This document shows, in pieces, positions 38,101-45,936 of a stretch of DNA of 64,000 nucleotides. The notes under the pieces are model-generated. The model was given only the letters and a program-made list of their open reading frames with translations, was not told where the DNA came from and did no database searches. This DNA comes from Rhodoferax fermentans. Its GTDB lineage: Bacteria > Pseudomonadota > Gammaproteobacteria > Burkholderiales > Burkholderiaceae_C. The DNA lies in contig NZ_MTJN01000002.1 in the NCBI RefSeq assembly GCF_002017865.1, positions 3,906,001 to 3,970,000 of the forward strand. Direction: 5' to 3'. Position numbers and translations under genes: made by a program. Position 1 is the first letter of the stretch. Each line of letters begins with the position of its first letter.

Positions 38101-40488
38101 AGCAGCGGCGTCTTTGCGCCGGACTCGGGCGAGTTCAGCTTTGCCGTGTCGGCACACCTGCGCCCGCCCAAACCCTGGATCAATGTGCTGGCCAACCCCG
38201 ACTTTGGTGCCCACCTGTCCGAGGCCGGTGGGGGTTACACCTGGGCCCTCAACAGCCGGCTCAACCAGCTCACCGGCTGGTCCAACGACGCCTTGTCGGA
38301 CCCGCCCTCAGAGTGGTTTTTGCTGCAGAACAGCCAGACCTGCGAACTCTGGTCGGTGTCACCCGGCGCCGGTGTGAACCCGGGCTTGAGTTACCGCGTT
38401 TGTCACGGCCAAGGTTTCACCCGCATAGAGCACCAACACGGTGAGCTCAAAGTCACCGCGACCTGGTGTGTGGATGCCCTCAGCTCGGTCAAACAGGTGC
38501 AGATCAGCCTGCACAACCACGGCCACAAAACCCTGCAGCTGCGCCTGATTGGCCTGGTCGAATGGCTGATGGGCGCCAACCGCAGCGACCGCAGCACCGT
38601 GCGCAGCAGCCTGCTGCGCCACCACGGCCACACCGCCCTGCTGGCCACACAACGCGAATGCTCGGCCGGGTTTGGCCAGGGCACCGCCTTTTTGAGCCTG
38701 GGCCACAGCGCTGCCGCCAGCGAGGACTGGACCTGTGACCGCAGCGAATTTTTTGACGCCCGTGGTCGCCTGGTGGTGCCCGACTTTCTGGGCCAGGGTT
38801 GCGGCGACGGGCTGGACCCGTGTGCGGCCTTGTCCACCCATGTCAGCCTGCAAGCCGGGCAGTCCACCCAGTGCAGTTTTCTGCTCGGTTTTGCGCCCAG
38901 CGCCGAGCAGATCGGCCCGCTGCTGGACCAGGCGCTGGCCACACCGGCCCATGAGCGGCTGGAGCAAGTGCGCGCGGGCTGGGACAGCCTGCTGGATGCC
39001 ACCACCGTCAAGACGCCTGACCCGTTGCTCGATGCGCTGGTGAACCGCTGGCTGCTGTACCAGGCGGTGTCGTGTCGCTTGTGGGCCAAATCGGGCTTTT
39101 ACCAGGCCGGTGGCGCCACCGGTTTTCGTGACCAGTTGCAAGACGCCATGGCGCTGGCCTGGGCCGCGCCGAAGATGCTGCGGGCGCAAATTGTGTTGCA
39201 TGCCTCGCGCCAGTTTGTGCAGGGTGACGTGCAGCACTGGTGGCACGCACCCACCGGGGTGGGTGTGCGCACCCATTTCTCGGACGACCGGCTGTGGCTG
39301 GTGCTGGCCTGTGGCCACTACATACAAGCCACAGGCGACAACACTTTGCTCGATGAGCAGGTGCCGTTTCTGGAAGGTATGGCCATCCCGGCCGGGGCCG
39401 AGGATGCGTATTACCAACCCACGGTGAGCGGCCAGACCGCCTCGGTGTATGAACACGCGGCACGCGCGATTGACCGCAGCCTGACGCTGGGTAGCCACGG
39501 CCTGCCGCTGATGGGCAGCGGTGACTGGAACGACGGCATGAACCGGGTGGGTATCGAGGGCCGGGGTGAGTCGGTCTGGCTGGGCTGGTTTGTCTGCCGC
39601 CTGATCAGCGATTTTGCACCGCTGGCGCAGGCACGTGGTGACACCCAGCGGGCCGCACGCTGGCTGGTGGTGGCGCAGACCATCCAGACGGCGCTGACCA
39701 GCACCGCCTGGGACGGTGCCTGGTTCAAACGTGCCTTCTTTGACGACGGTCAACCGCTGGGTTCACAGGTCAACAGCCAGGGCCGTATCGACCTGATTGC
39801 CCAGGCCTGGTCGGTGCTGTCGCACGCCGCACCCGCAGCTTTGGCCGAGCAGGCCATGGCTGCGCTGGAAACCCATCTGGTGGACCCGGACGCCGGTCTG
39901 ATCAAGCTGCTGGACCCACCGCTCACCGACGCACAACCGAGTGCGGGTTACATCCAGGCCTACCCTGCGGGCGTGCGTGAAAACGGTGGCCAGTACAACC
40001 ACGCCGGCATCTGGGCGCTGATGGCGCAAGCACAAAGTGAGGCTGGGGGTGATGCCGCCTACCGCTATTTCACCTACCTGAGCCCGGCCCACCGCGCCAG
40101 CCACCCGACACGCGGGCCGGTCTATGGGCTGGAGCCCTATGTGATGGCCGCCGATGTCTACAGCCAGCCGCCCTATGTAGGCCAAGGCGGCTGGAGCTGG
40201 TACACCGGGGCTGCGGCCTGGATGCACCGCGCCGTGATCGAGTCGATATTTGGCCTGAGCCAAGGCGCCCGCACACTGAGCCTGACACCACAGTTGCCCA
40301 GCCACTGGCCGCAGGCCGAGATCACGCTGGTGCGCGACGCGCGCAGCATGCGTTTTGTGCTGATGCGGGCCACACCAGAGGCTGCCCAACAGGCGGCCAC
40401 AGCGTGGGGAGCGAGCCTGCTGGCGCCCGGCCAAAACGTGTTTTGGCAGGAGCTACCGGCCCAGTCCTGCTTTGTTTTGGTCTTGTGA
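32116..40488 (+). CDS. ndvB: Cyclic beta-1,2-glucan synthase-like giant membrane enzyme (NdvB/ChvB type: GT84 + GH94)
   Basis: At 2790 residues this is by far the largest protein here and similar in size to NdvB/ChvB. The order is: an N-terminal soluble part, hydrophobic helices around residues 405-470, a GT84 glycosyltransferase with the nucleotide-sugar DSD motif (D633, S634, D635), more helices at about 800-1000, a glycoamylase-like region near 1285 (SWTGSMFEYLMPS), carbohydrate-binding modules, and a C-terminal GH94 phosphorylase domain with GDWNDG at 2469-2474. It would build and size-control cyclic beta-glucans exported to the periplasm for osmoprotection and host interaction. Linkage type is not certain. 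A small membrane protein gene precedes it by 9 bases and a BON lipoprotein follows. Confidence 0.9.
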   Translation: MVRNTLPTLLPGAPAALCQLLDSARGPIQVPIRSEIFGPQRFAQHGRSLAETHRAARPTAGSARFFPRIQDNVRALREAHQYLGELASTGYDISPAAEWLLDNFHLVEAQIKEIREGLPRSYYRELPLLQDEPLAGLPRIYGVAWAFVAHTDGAFDESLLVEYLCAYEEVRQLNLSEMWALPTTLRVVLLENLRRLAESIATHKAAREAANLCFDAIDTLSVEALNDLLAQLNTRGVGRVFLLQMAQRLQDQRIGRLGNEQTAIHAWLNNALPELASLQAQQGADQAADNLSVSNAITSLRAIGDADWPDIIARTSALMRLMLTQPVFALEDNTTRDQSLHAVEKLARRSGKSEVQVAQQLLAQMAGAGDLHQPGAVAMHWLVDAGQPQLLQALGLGDWRARAWLLVTRHLALPLYLGTLLLVLGGLLWLLLRHHLSTPDWGLLPLALLALFPASEAVVAVINRLISELVRPQHLPRLALADGIPAAHRVLVVIPGMLSGPAAAQELAHRLHLHYLANPEPQAQFALLTDWLDADNVHTAADGDNLASALAQIQALNTRHPPDANGTGAPRFILLHRERHYSQTEQRWIGWERKRGKLELLISALATGNSNAFLDLGETSRLATGVAYVLTLDSDTQLPPGRLRELVGVAAHPHNQPQLDASGQRVVAGYGILQPRVATPLPDLSEFTRYHWLFAGQCGLDPYSAASSEVYQDVFSEGTFTGKGLLHVHAVHAVLAGRLPEGQVLSHDLIEGSIARCAAVTDISVIEEAPFHADVAASRVNRWTRGDWQLLPIMLHPGRYGLRPIHLWKMTDNLRRSLVAPMSLGLLLLSIAGAGAGLSPWVALLLVLAAFSAGPLMGALAGLSPSRDDIAKRHFYREALIDLARALLSGLWLLAELLQQSLASLDAITRALYRTLVSRRHLLQWTTAASAQAQAKSSLVDVTRQHWREPLVAALLLLMLLLSPQPLSVLGIVLCILWGAAPLWTWWVSRVSPLLKEEQLPLADQAYLHGVARDTWRLFERCVGPDDHHLPPDNLQVLPHDMVAHRTSPTNIGMYLLSTACARQFGWIGTQELLSRLDATLATLQGMERYQGHFMNWYDTQTALPMLPMYVSTVDSGNLCGHLLAVAQACLEFAEAPDDATASQVALQAARARIKPLIKQRMQLSTSARDELKWLLADHRATRNSAQLDALAPDTEHTRQRLLAMAHSLKTLAWQADFRFLYSSKRHLLHIGYRVAEHQLDTSFYDLLASESRLTSLLGVARGDLPVRHWAHLGRTFFARGANAGLRSWTGSMFEYLMPSLVLKEPRGSVLLAACHTALHEQMAFAKTLGLPWGVSESAYAASDYTLAYQYAPQGVPRLALRRTPPDELVVAPYATALATMLAPHLARKNFATLEQLGARGRYGFIEALDYTVARRVGDEPFVPVATFMAHHQGMSIVALANVLLQGTAQRWGMANAHLQAVSSLLHERIPREISGLYAPPANLRRQAQRRLSQGLLREVLPGSSAVEPTQLLSNGRYSVLLRANGAGSSRFEQIGINRSRDDALRDDRGSFFYLRRGPKTPLYSLTQHPAPDPAAHYSSAFHADRMCFDSDWDDLQAHMTVWVSPEDDIEFRQVELHNLGDAPLDIELLSAFEVALSDARADEAHPAFSNLFVSAQWVASHQALLLERKPRLATEQGLRLAHFLTDSSTPLRQVRFSTSRQSWQGRNRASCQPLAQLALAPGGATEQAMVLDTGLDPVCALSARLFIAPGAKVRLTFATAVSNNPDTLRAVIDKYRQSSNVQRASLMSATLTGIRLRSLRISAENFSTLQTLTSLLVLSQRRPHARAVRPLSATTEVCDRRLLWRFEVSGDRPIFLVLVSVVPGLGLIRSLVQLLNLWLWGNVACDLVVINAEPASYLMPLDHELAALRDRFAADAGAKPGPVSTRLHLLRADDLSHAELNTLHSLARWVVRADGRPLTHHMQDWLALQEAALTHRQHTATTALALSPPVGTEPSSGVFAPDSGEFSFAVSAHLRPPKPWINVLANPDFGAHLSEAGGGYTWALNSRLNQLTGWSNDALSDPPSEWFLLQNSQTCELWSVSPGAGVNPGLSYRVCHGQGFTRIEHQHGELKVTATWCVDALSSVKQVQISLHNHGHKTLQLRLIGLVEWLMGANRSDRSTVRSSLLRHHGHTALLATQRECSAGFGQGTAFLSLGHSAAASEDWTCDRSEFFDARGRLVVPDFLGQGCGDGLDPCAALSTHVSLQAGQSTQCSFLLGFAPSAEQIGPLLDQALATPAHERLEQVRAGWDSLLDATTVKTPDPLLDALVNRWLLYQAVSCRLWAKSGFYQAGGATGFRDQLQDAMALAWAAPKMLRAQIVLHASRQFVQGDVQHWWHAPTGVGVRTHFSDDRLWLVLACGHYIQATGDNTLLDEQVPFLEGMAIPAGAEDAYYQPTVSGQTASVYEHAARAIDRSLTLGSHGLPLMGSGDWNDGMNRVGIEGRGESVWLGWFVCRLISDFAPLAQARGDTQRAARWLVVAQTIQTALTSTAWDGAWFKRAFFDDGQPLGSQVNSQGRIDLIAQAWSVLSHAAPAALAEQAMAALETHLVDPDAGLIKLLDPPLTDAQPSAGYIQAYPAGVRENGGQYNHAGIWALMAQAQSEAGGDAAYRYFTYLSPAHRASHPTRGPVYGLEPYVMAADVYSQPPYVGQGGWSWYTGAAAWMHRAVIESIFGLSQGARTLSLTPQLPSHWPQAEITLVRDARSMRFVLMRATPEAAQQAATAWGASLLAPGQNVFWQELPAQSCFVLVL

Positions 40489-40617
40489 GGCTATGGGTGC
40501 GCCAGCGCACAGACGTACCCCACACCAGACTTTTACAGTTCAGACATCAACTGGGGGGAACCCGGTTTGTCGCCCAAAGATGGTGGGGCATGCACCATCA
40601 AACTGCTGGAGTTCTTT

Positions 40618-40932
40618 ATGAATATGAAACTTGCCCTTGCCGCCGTCATGACCGCTGCCGCTTTGCTCACTGCCACCGGCTGCGCCGTCAGCCGTGGCCA
40701 ACAAACTGTTGGCGCTTACGTCGATGACGCAGGCATCACGACCCTGGTGAAGTCCCGCATGGCCGAGAGCAAGGTGGTCGCTGCCTCTTCCATCAGCGTC
40801 GAGACGCTCAATGGTGTGGTGATGTTGTCCGGCTTTGCCAAGAACACACTTGAAAAGACCGAAGCCGAACGCATTGCGCGCGGCGTCAACAACGTCAAGT
40901 CGGTGCGCAACGAGATTGCCATCCGTCCGTAA
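40618..40932 (+). CDS. BON-domain lipoprotein (single domain)
   Basis: A 104-residue secreted lipoprotein. Its signal peptide ends with the lipobox ATGC at about residue 22. One BON domain follows (about residues 35-102): DDAGITTLVKSRMAES, then VETLNGVVMLSGFA and the closing GVNNVKSVRNEIAIRP. BON domains bind membranes or peptidoglycan and are found in OsmY-type stress proteins. GGAG lies 6 bases upstream of the ATG. It follows the glucan synthase by 129 bases and resembles one half of the double-BON protein at 44128-44706. Confidence 0.87.
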   Translation: MNMKLALAAVMTAAALLTATGCAVSRGQQTVGAYVDDAGITTLVKSRMAESKVVAASSISVETLNGVVMLSGFAKNTLEKTEAERIARGVNNVKSVRNEIAIRP

Positions 40933-41136
40933 GGACAACTCGCAACGTTCAGGAAAGGGGGTTCATACCAATCAGTGCCCTTTGACCTGTGCCTGAGCTT
41001 GGCCTAAACAGCTTGTCGCCCCGGATTCGCCTATCGGATCACGGGGCGTCTTCACGTGGGTCTTGCCACTTGCCAGCCACTTCTGGGCAAGAACAAAGAC
41101 CGCATTCATGGACACCACAGCCCCACTGCCCACACC

Positions 41137-42537
41137 ATGCCAAGCCCTCTTTGCCAACGTTTTTACCTTGCTGTTTGTTTGTTGGTGGGTGCCCTGGGCG
41201 CCACCGGCTGCGCCAGCCTGCCCGATACCCAAGCCATTTTGGCGCGCCACAGCGAACAGGCAGCCCAGTTTGAGAGCGCCAAAGGCCCGGTGTCAGAGCG
41301 CAGAAGTGCCGCCATCGTGGCGGCCCTCAAACGCAGCGCGGGTGACATCGACATCCTGGACAAACAGATTGCGCTGGAGCAGGCCATCAATGACAGCCCG
41401 CTGGTGCTGGGCAACAAGGTCACCCTGCTGCAAGACGGCCCGGCCACCTACGCTGCGATGCTGGACGCCATCGCCGGAGCGCAGGACCACATCAACATGG
41501 AGACCTACATCATCGAAGACGATGCCATGGGCCAGACCTTTGCACAGGCCTTGATCAACAAACAGCGCCAGGGTGTGCAGGTGAACCTGATCTACGACAG
41601 TGTGGGCAGCCTGGGCACGCCCAAAGCCTTTTTTGACGTGCTGACCGAGGCCGGTGTGGCGGTGCTGGAGTTCAACCCGGTCAACCCGCTGGCCACGCGC
41701 GGCAACACCTGGTTGCTCAACAACCGCGACCACCGCAAACTGCTGATTGTGGACGGGCGCACCGTGTTTCTGGGTGGCATCAACATCAGCAGTGTCTACA
41801 CCTCGGGCTCTGTGCTGCGGCGCAGCCCCAAGGCCAGCCAGGGCGCCAACGCCTGGCGCGACACCGACCTGCGGATCGACGGCCCGGTGGTGGCCGACTT
41901 CCAGAAACTGTTCCTGCAGACCTGGGACAAACAAAAAGGCAAAGCCCTCATGGCCAAAAACTACACCCCGGCACCGGTGGCGGTTGGCAAAGACATTGTG
42001 CGAGCCATCGGCAGCACCCCAGACGATCCCTACAGCCTGGTCTACCTGACGCTGGTCTCGGCCATCAGCAACGCTGAAAAACAGGTCTACCTGACCAACG
42101 CCTACTTTGTGCCCGACCCGCAGCTCATTCAAGCGCTGATTGACGCCGCCGCGCGGGGTGTGGATGTGCGGCTGATTCTGCCCAGCTACAGCGACTCGGC
42201 CCTGGTGTTCCACGCCGGGCGCGCGCAATACGGCCCGTTGCTGGAAGGTGGGGTCAAGATTTACGAGCGCCAGGGTGCGCTGTTACACGCCAAAACCGCG
42301 ATAGTCGACGGTGTCTGGTCCACCGTGGGCTCCAGCAACCTGGACTGGCGCAGCTTCATGGACAACGACGAGGTCAACGCGGTGGTGCTGGGGCGCGACT
42401 TTGCGGCGCAGATGGCCGCCGCCTTTGCCATCGACCAGGCCGCATCTCAAGCCATCGACGCCCAAACCTGGGCCAAACGTCCGCTGGGTGTCAAGCTCAA
42501 GGAGTGGTTGGCACGGCTGTGGGAGCGCTGGCTGTAA
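41137..42537 (+). CDS. Phospholipase D-like / cardiolipin synthase-like lipoprotein
   Basis: A 466-residue protein with two PLD catalytic domains. Each HxK motif is present: NNRDHRKLLIVDG (about residue 204) and LLHAKTAIVDG (about 385), each followed by a GGIN or GSSN box. These define the dimeric active site that uses a phosphohistidine intermediate. The N terminus has a hydrophobic segment ending in a lipobox-like GATGC, so it may be anchored at the periplasmic face rather than being a classic multi-helix synthase. Likely activity is cardiolipin synthesis or transphosphatidylation. The ATG at 41137 is preferred for the signal peptide; the frame is open further upstream. Confidence 0.85.
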   Translation: MPSPLCQRFYLAVCLLVGALGATGCASLPDTQAILARHSEQAAQFESAKGPVSERRSAAIVAALKRSAGDIDILDKQIALEQAINDSPLVLGNKVTLLQDGPATYAAMLDAIAGAQDHINMETYIIEDDAMGQTFAQALINKQRQGVQVNLIYDSVGSLGTPKAFFDVLTEAGVAVLEFNPVNPLATRGNTWLLNNRDHRKLLIVDGRTVFLGGINISSVYTSGSVLRRSPKASQGANAWRDTDLRIDGPVVADFQKLFLQTWDKQKGKALMAKNYTPAPVAVGKDIVRAIGSTPDDPYSLVYLTLVSAISNAEKQVYLTNAYFVPDPQLIQALIDAAARGVDVRLILPSYSDSALVFHAGRAQYGPLLEGGVKIYERQGALLHAKTAIVDGVWSTVGSSNLDWRSFMDNDEVNAVVLGRDFAAQMAAAFAIDQAASQAIDAQTWAKRPLGVKLKEWLARLWERWL

Positions 42538-42601
42538 GACGCACTGCAACACAGCAGAGCAAGCCCTCGCGATGCCATCAACACCGCGATGGCCACCGTG
42601 G

Positions 42602-43030
42602 TCAGAACGTGATCACCACAGAGGCTGAGCTTCGCGTTGCTTCACCGTGATAAACCGCTTCGATGTTGTTGCCGTCTGGATCCAAAACGAAGGCAGCGTA
42701 GTAGCCAGGATGGTAAGCACGCTCGCCGGGCGCACCATTGTCCTGACCGCCATGCGCGAGCGCGGCTTGGTAAAAACGGTCGACCATCGCCCGGTCTTGC
42801 GCTTGGAACGCCAGGTGATGACGACCCGTCAGCACCCCCAGCGCCGCCGGGCTATCGAAGGCGGTCACAAACAACTCGTCTGCCCAGAAATAGCCCTCAC
42901 CCGTGCCTCCCATAGGAACATGGAGCGCAGCCAAAATGGCCGCGTAAAAAGTTTGGCTCTTCGAGAGGTCTCGCACCACCAGCTGGATGTGATCAATCAG
43001 ACGACCCCGATGTAGTTCTTGCGTTTCCAT
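42602..43030 (-). CDS. VOC family protein
   Basis: A 142-residue single VOC domain, starting METQELHRGRLIDHIQLVVRDLSKS, with DPDGNNIEAVYH as the closing metal-ligand strand. It is similar in design to lactoylglutathione lyase-like or antibiotic-resistance-like proteins; function is not assignable. An AGGAG lies about 7 bases upstream of the ATG at 43030. The gene is convergent with the PLD gene and lies 62 bases downstream of a GNAT gene on the same strand, so the two may be co-transcribed. Confidence 0.82.
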   Translation of the reverse strand: METQELHRGRLIDHIQLVVRDLSKSQTFYAAILAALHVPMGGTGEGYFWADELFVTAFDSPAALGVLTGRHHLAFQAQDRAMVDRFYQAALAHGGQDNGAPGERAYHPGYYAAFVLDPDGNNIEAVYHGEATRSSASVVITF

Positions 43031-43092
43031 CAAATACTCCTAGTGAACATGCCAGTGCCCGGTGCGATGGACGTGCCTGTCGCAGCGCGCCT

Positions 43093-43605
43093 TCAAGCCT
43101 CTGCCAAGATCGCCCAACGTTCATGGTCTCGCCACGCGCCATCGAGTTTTAGATAGCGGGGTGAGTACCCCTCTCGGGCGAAGCCTGTCCGTTTGACGAG
43201 GGCAATGGACTTCTCATTTTCAGGGCGGATGTTGGCTTCCAGGCGGTGCAGGTGCAACTCGGTAAACGCATGCTCAACAAGCAGCCGCAAGCCCGAGGCC
43301 ATGAAACCTTGACCTTCATGCGGTGAGACGGAGAAGTACGACAGATAACCACTTTGAAAAACACCACGCACGATGTTCGTGATGTCGATAAAGCCAACCA
43401 ATGTATCGTCTGAAGTGCGACGGACCAGGAAACCCAGATCGTTTGGACCCAGGCGCCTTTGCATGAACTCGCGCCAGGACTCAACTGTTTGGGGTGTTGA
43501 ATACCACGGCACCAGACGGTCCTGGCTTTTGTTGGCCGCCTCCTGAAGCGCTTCGAGATCGGTGATTTGAAGGGGATGAAGGCTGACGGTGTTGTTACTG
43601 GTCAT
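43093..43605 (-). CDS. GNAT acetyltransferase, RimJ type
   Basis: A 170-residue GNAT with the ribosomal protein N-acetyltransferase pattern: LHPLQITDLEALQEAANKS at the start, SYFSVSPHEGQGFMASGLRLLVEHAF as the acetyl-CoA loop, LEANIRPENEKSIALVKRTGF and a C-terminal YLKLDGAWRDHERWAI that is very typical of RimJ/RimL. It probably acetylates a protein N-terminus or an amino group on a small molecule. It belongs to the same strand cluster as the VOC gene downstream. Confidence 0.87.
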   Translation of the reverse strand: MTSNNTVSLHPLQITDLEALQEAANKSQDRLVPWYSTPQTVESWREFMQRRLGPNDLGFLVRRTSDDTLVGFIDITNIVRGVFQSGYLSYFSVSPHEGQGFMASGLRLLVEHAFTELHLHRLEANIRPENEKSIALVKRTGFAREGYSPRYLKLDGAWRDHERWAILAEA

Positions 43606-43755
43606 CGCGGGAAAAACACGCCGGGGTGAGTACGTCTGAAGGTGTCAGATCATACTGAGCCAGCTGCACCGCCCTCTCGGCAGGGCCGATGAGATTGAGG
43701 TGGATGGTCAACAGCGAAGTGCTGTGTGCCCCCATCCACCCGCACGCCAAATCAC

Positions 43756-43974
43756 CTATTTGCTGCGGCCAAACACCAGCAAAGCGGCGCCCACCACGAT
43801 GCCTGCGGCGCTCAGGATCAGCGGCACGTTGACGGTTTTGGTTTCTTGCACCTTGAGCTCCATGGTGCCGAGTTTGAGCGCGGTGGTCTCTGCGGGGTAG
43901 CTGAAGCCACCGTACACCAGGCCCAGGGCGCCAGCGGCAATCAGGACGATACCAATCAGTTTGATGGGGTTCAT
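43756..43974 (-). CDS. Small two-helix membrane protein (DUF3185-like)
   Basis: A 72-residue protein with an N-terminal helix (IKLIGIVLIAAGALGLVYGG) and a C-terminal helix (VPLILSAAGIVVGAALLVFG) linked by a polar strand-rich segment (GTMELKVQETKTVNV). Members of such families occur next to stress genes; function unknown. The ATG at 43974 is used because the upstream extension is proline/arginine-rich with no hydrophobic start. It is divergent from the double-BON lipoprotein gene. Confidence 0.72.
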   Translation of the reverse strand: MNPIKLIGIVLIAAGALGLVYGGFSYPAETTALKLGTMELKVQETKTVNVPLILSAAGIVVGAALLVFGRSK

Positions 43975-44127
43975 GGGTCTACTTTCTGTCAAATGGGGCG
44001 AGTGTGCCGACCGCCCTGCGCCCGGTCTGTGCGCCCGCACACACAGGCGCTGGGTTCGCTATCGCACCGACAGACGCGCCGGCGCAGGCCACAGTCGGGC
44101 CTGTCTTATCACTTTCGGAGAATGTTT

Positions 44128-44706
44128 ATGAAAAACCCCTTGGGCCTGCGCCTCGTGACCACCACCCTCGCCGGTGTGATGACCCTTTCGATGGTCGCTT
44201 GCAGCAAACCGGTGGATGGCACCGGTGCCGCTGCACCAGCCACCACGGTGGGCACCGAGGTGGACGACAGTGTCGTCACCACCCGCGTCAAGACCGCCTT
44301 GCTCGACAACATCGATGTCAAAGGTTTTGACATCCAGGTCGAAACCCGCAAGGGTGAGGTCATGCTCAGCGGTTTTGTCAGCAACCAGACCCAGATCGAC
44401 CAGGCGGTGAACGTCGCCAAGGCGGTTGAGGGTGTCACCAACATCAACAACAAACTCAGCATCAAAGACGGTGTGGCCACGGTGGGCAACAAGATCGATG
44501 ACAGCGTGATCACCACCGAGGTCAAGGCCGCCTTGCTGGCAGACGCCAACATCAAAAGCCTGGACATCACGGTGGTAACCCACAAGGGCGAGGTTCAGCT
44601 CAGCGGTTTTGTCAACAACCAGGGCCAGATTGACCGCGCCCTCGAAATTGCCCACGGCGTGAGTGGTGTGACCGAGGTCGGCAACCAGATGAGCATCAAG
44701 AAGTAA
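44128..44706 (+). CDS. Double BON-domain lipoprotein (OsmY-like)
   Basis: A 192-residue protein with a signal peptide ending in the lipobox MVACS at about residue 25, then two BON domains of about 70 residues each. Each begins with a VDDSVVTTRVKTALL-type helix and ends with EGVTNINNKLSI or SGVTEVGNQMSI. This layout matches OsmY, a periplasmic osmotic-stress protein with chaperone-like activity. GGAG lies 7 bases before the ATG. A glycine-zipper lipoprotein gene follows 11 bases later, forming a two-gene unit. The domains appear to be an internal duplication. Confidence 0.9.
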   Translation: MKNPLGLRLVTTTLAGVMTLSMVACSKPVDGTGAAAPATTVGTEVDDSVVTTRVKTALLDNIDVKGFDIQVETRKGEVMLSGFVSNQTQIDQAVNVAKAVEGVTNINNKLSIKDGVATVGNKIDDSVITTEVKAALLADANIKSLDITVVTHKGEVQLSGFVNNQGQIDRALEIAHGVSGVTEVGNQMSIKK

Positions 44707-44717
44707 GCGAGGTCCCC

Positions 44718-45191
44718 ATGAACATTCAAAAGAACTTCCAAACCGTCCTTGGCGTGAGCACATTGCTGTTGTTAGGCGCCTGCGCCACCAGCATGGCACC
44801 CGCCAACCCCACCGGCAACGCCTTGCCGCAGACCAGCAACGCCGCCACCCAATACGGTGTGGTGCAGTCGATTGAGTTGGTGAAGCAGCCCGTGGCGACA
44901 GGCGGCATCGGTGCGGGCACCATTGCTGGCGCGGTGGTTGGCGGTATCCTGGGCCACCAAGTAGGTGGTGGCAGCGGCAACACCGCTGCGACTGTTCTAG
45001 GCGCTGCCGGTGGCGCCTATGCTGGGCATACGCTCGAGAAGAACCAGCAGGCGGCACAAAGCACCAGCGTCTACAAATTCACCCTGCGCATGAGCGACGG
45101 CAACAACCAGGTCTTCACCCAAAGCACCAACGTCGACATCCGCGTAGGTGATCGGGTGCAGGTCGACAACGGTGTGCTGCGGCGCTACTGA
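44718..45191 (+). CDS. Glycine-zipper 2TM lipoprotein (17-kDa antigen/SlyB-like)
   Basis: A 157-residue outer-membrane-type lipoprotein. The signal ends with LLLGAC at about residue 22. A glycine zipper follows (GGIGAGTIAGAVVGGILGHQ and GGGSGNTAATVLGAAGG, about residues 75-105). The C-terminal beta-rich tail ends YKFTLRMSDGNNQVF...VDIRVGDRVQVDNG. SlyB-like proteins support outer membrane integrity under stress. It is linked to the double-BON gene upstream. Its stop codon overlaps the end of the convergent Crp/Fnr gene by 7 bases. Confidence 0.85.
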   Translation: MNIQKNFQTVLGVSTLLLLGACATSMAPANPTGNALPQTSNAATQYGVVQSIELVKQPVATGGIGAGTIAGAVVGGILGHQVGGGSGNTAATVLGAAGGAYAGHTLEKNQQAAQSTSVYKFTLRMSDGNNQVFTQSTNVDIRVGDRVQVDNGVLRRY

Positions 45192-45907
45192 CGCGGCTGA
45201 ACGTCGCTGAGCAGGCGGTCCAGCTCTTTTTTGACCACGCCATAACACTCACACACGCTGGACTCCAAGCCTGCGCGGTTGAGCACCCCGATGTGGCCAC
45301 GTCGGTAGCGGATGTAACCGGCGGTCTGCAGACGACCAGCGGCGTCGGTGACACTTTCGCGGCGCACACCGAGCATGCTGGCCACCAGCTCCTGCGTCAT
45401 CACCAGCTCGCGGTCCGGCAGCCGGTCGAGTGTGAGCAATAACCAGCGGCACAGTTGCTGCTCCACCGAGTGGTGTCGATTACACACCGCCGTCTGCGCC
45501 ATCTGGGTCATCAAAGCCTGGGTGTAACGCAGCAGCAGGCGCTGCAAGGCGCCACCGCGGTTGAACTCGGCCTTGAGGGTGTGGCGGTCCAGCCGCCAGG
45601 CCTGGCCAGCGGTCTGCACCACCGCCGAGCTGGAGGTGCTCTCACCGCCCATGAACAGCGAGACACCGACCACCCCTTCATTGCCGACACCGGCGGTCTC
45701 GGCCGAGGCGCCGGACTCGGTGACGTAGTGCAGCGACACGATCGAGGTGGTGGGAAAGTAGGCATGGCGCATCTGGCTGCCGGGCTCAAACAACATCTGG
45801 CCCAGCGGCATCGGCACCAGTTCCAGGTGCGGGGCCAAAGTCTCGAAATCAGCCGCAGACAAAGCCGCCAGCAAATGGTTCTGGTTCGGGGTGTGAGGTA
45901 AAGACAT
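45185..45907 (-). CDS. Crp/Fnr superfamily transcriptional regulator (no Fe-S cysteine motif)
   Basis: A 240-residue regulator with an N-terminal cyclic-nucleotide-binding-like barrel (LLAALSAADFETLAPHLELVPMPLGQMLFEPG) and a C-terminal winged helix with MTQELVASMLGVRRESVTDAAGRLQ as the recognition helix. The N-terminal cysteines needed for an Fe-S cluster in FNR are missing, so it is unlikely to be the O2 sensor acting at the pflB FNR box. Alternative start: ATG 45937, which overlaps the stop of the upstream response regulator (TGATG) and would imply translational coupling. It probably controls nearby stress genes. Confidence 0.85.
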   Translation of the reverse strand: MSLPHTPNQNHLLAALSAADFETLAPHLELVPMPLGQMLFEPGSQMRHAYFPTTSIVSLHYVTESGASAETAGVGNEGVVGVSLFMGGESTSSSAVVQTAGQAWRLDRHTLKAEFNRGGALQRLLLRYTQALMTQMAQTAVCNRHHSVEQQLCRWLLLTLDRLPDRELVMTQELVASMLGVRRESVTDAAGRLQTAGYIRYRRGHIGVLNRAGLESSVCECYGVVKKELDRLLSDVQPRQ

Positions 45908-45936
45908 GCTGTTCTTTGCTAGGTTTGCTTGGCTCA

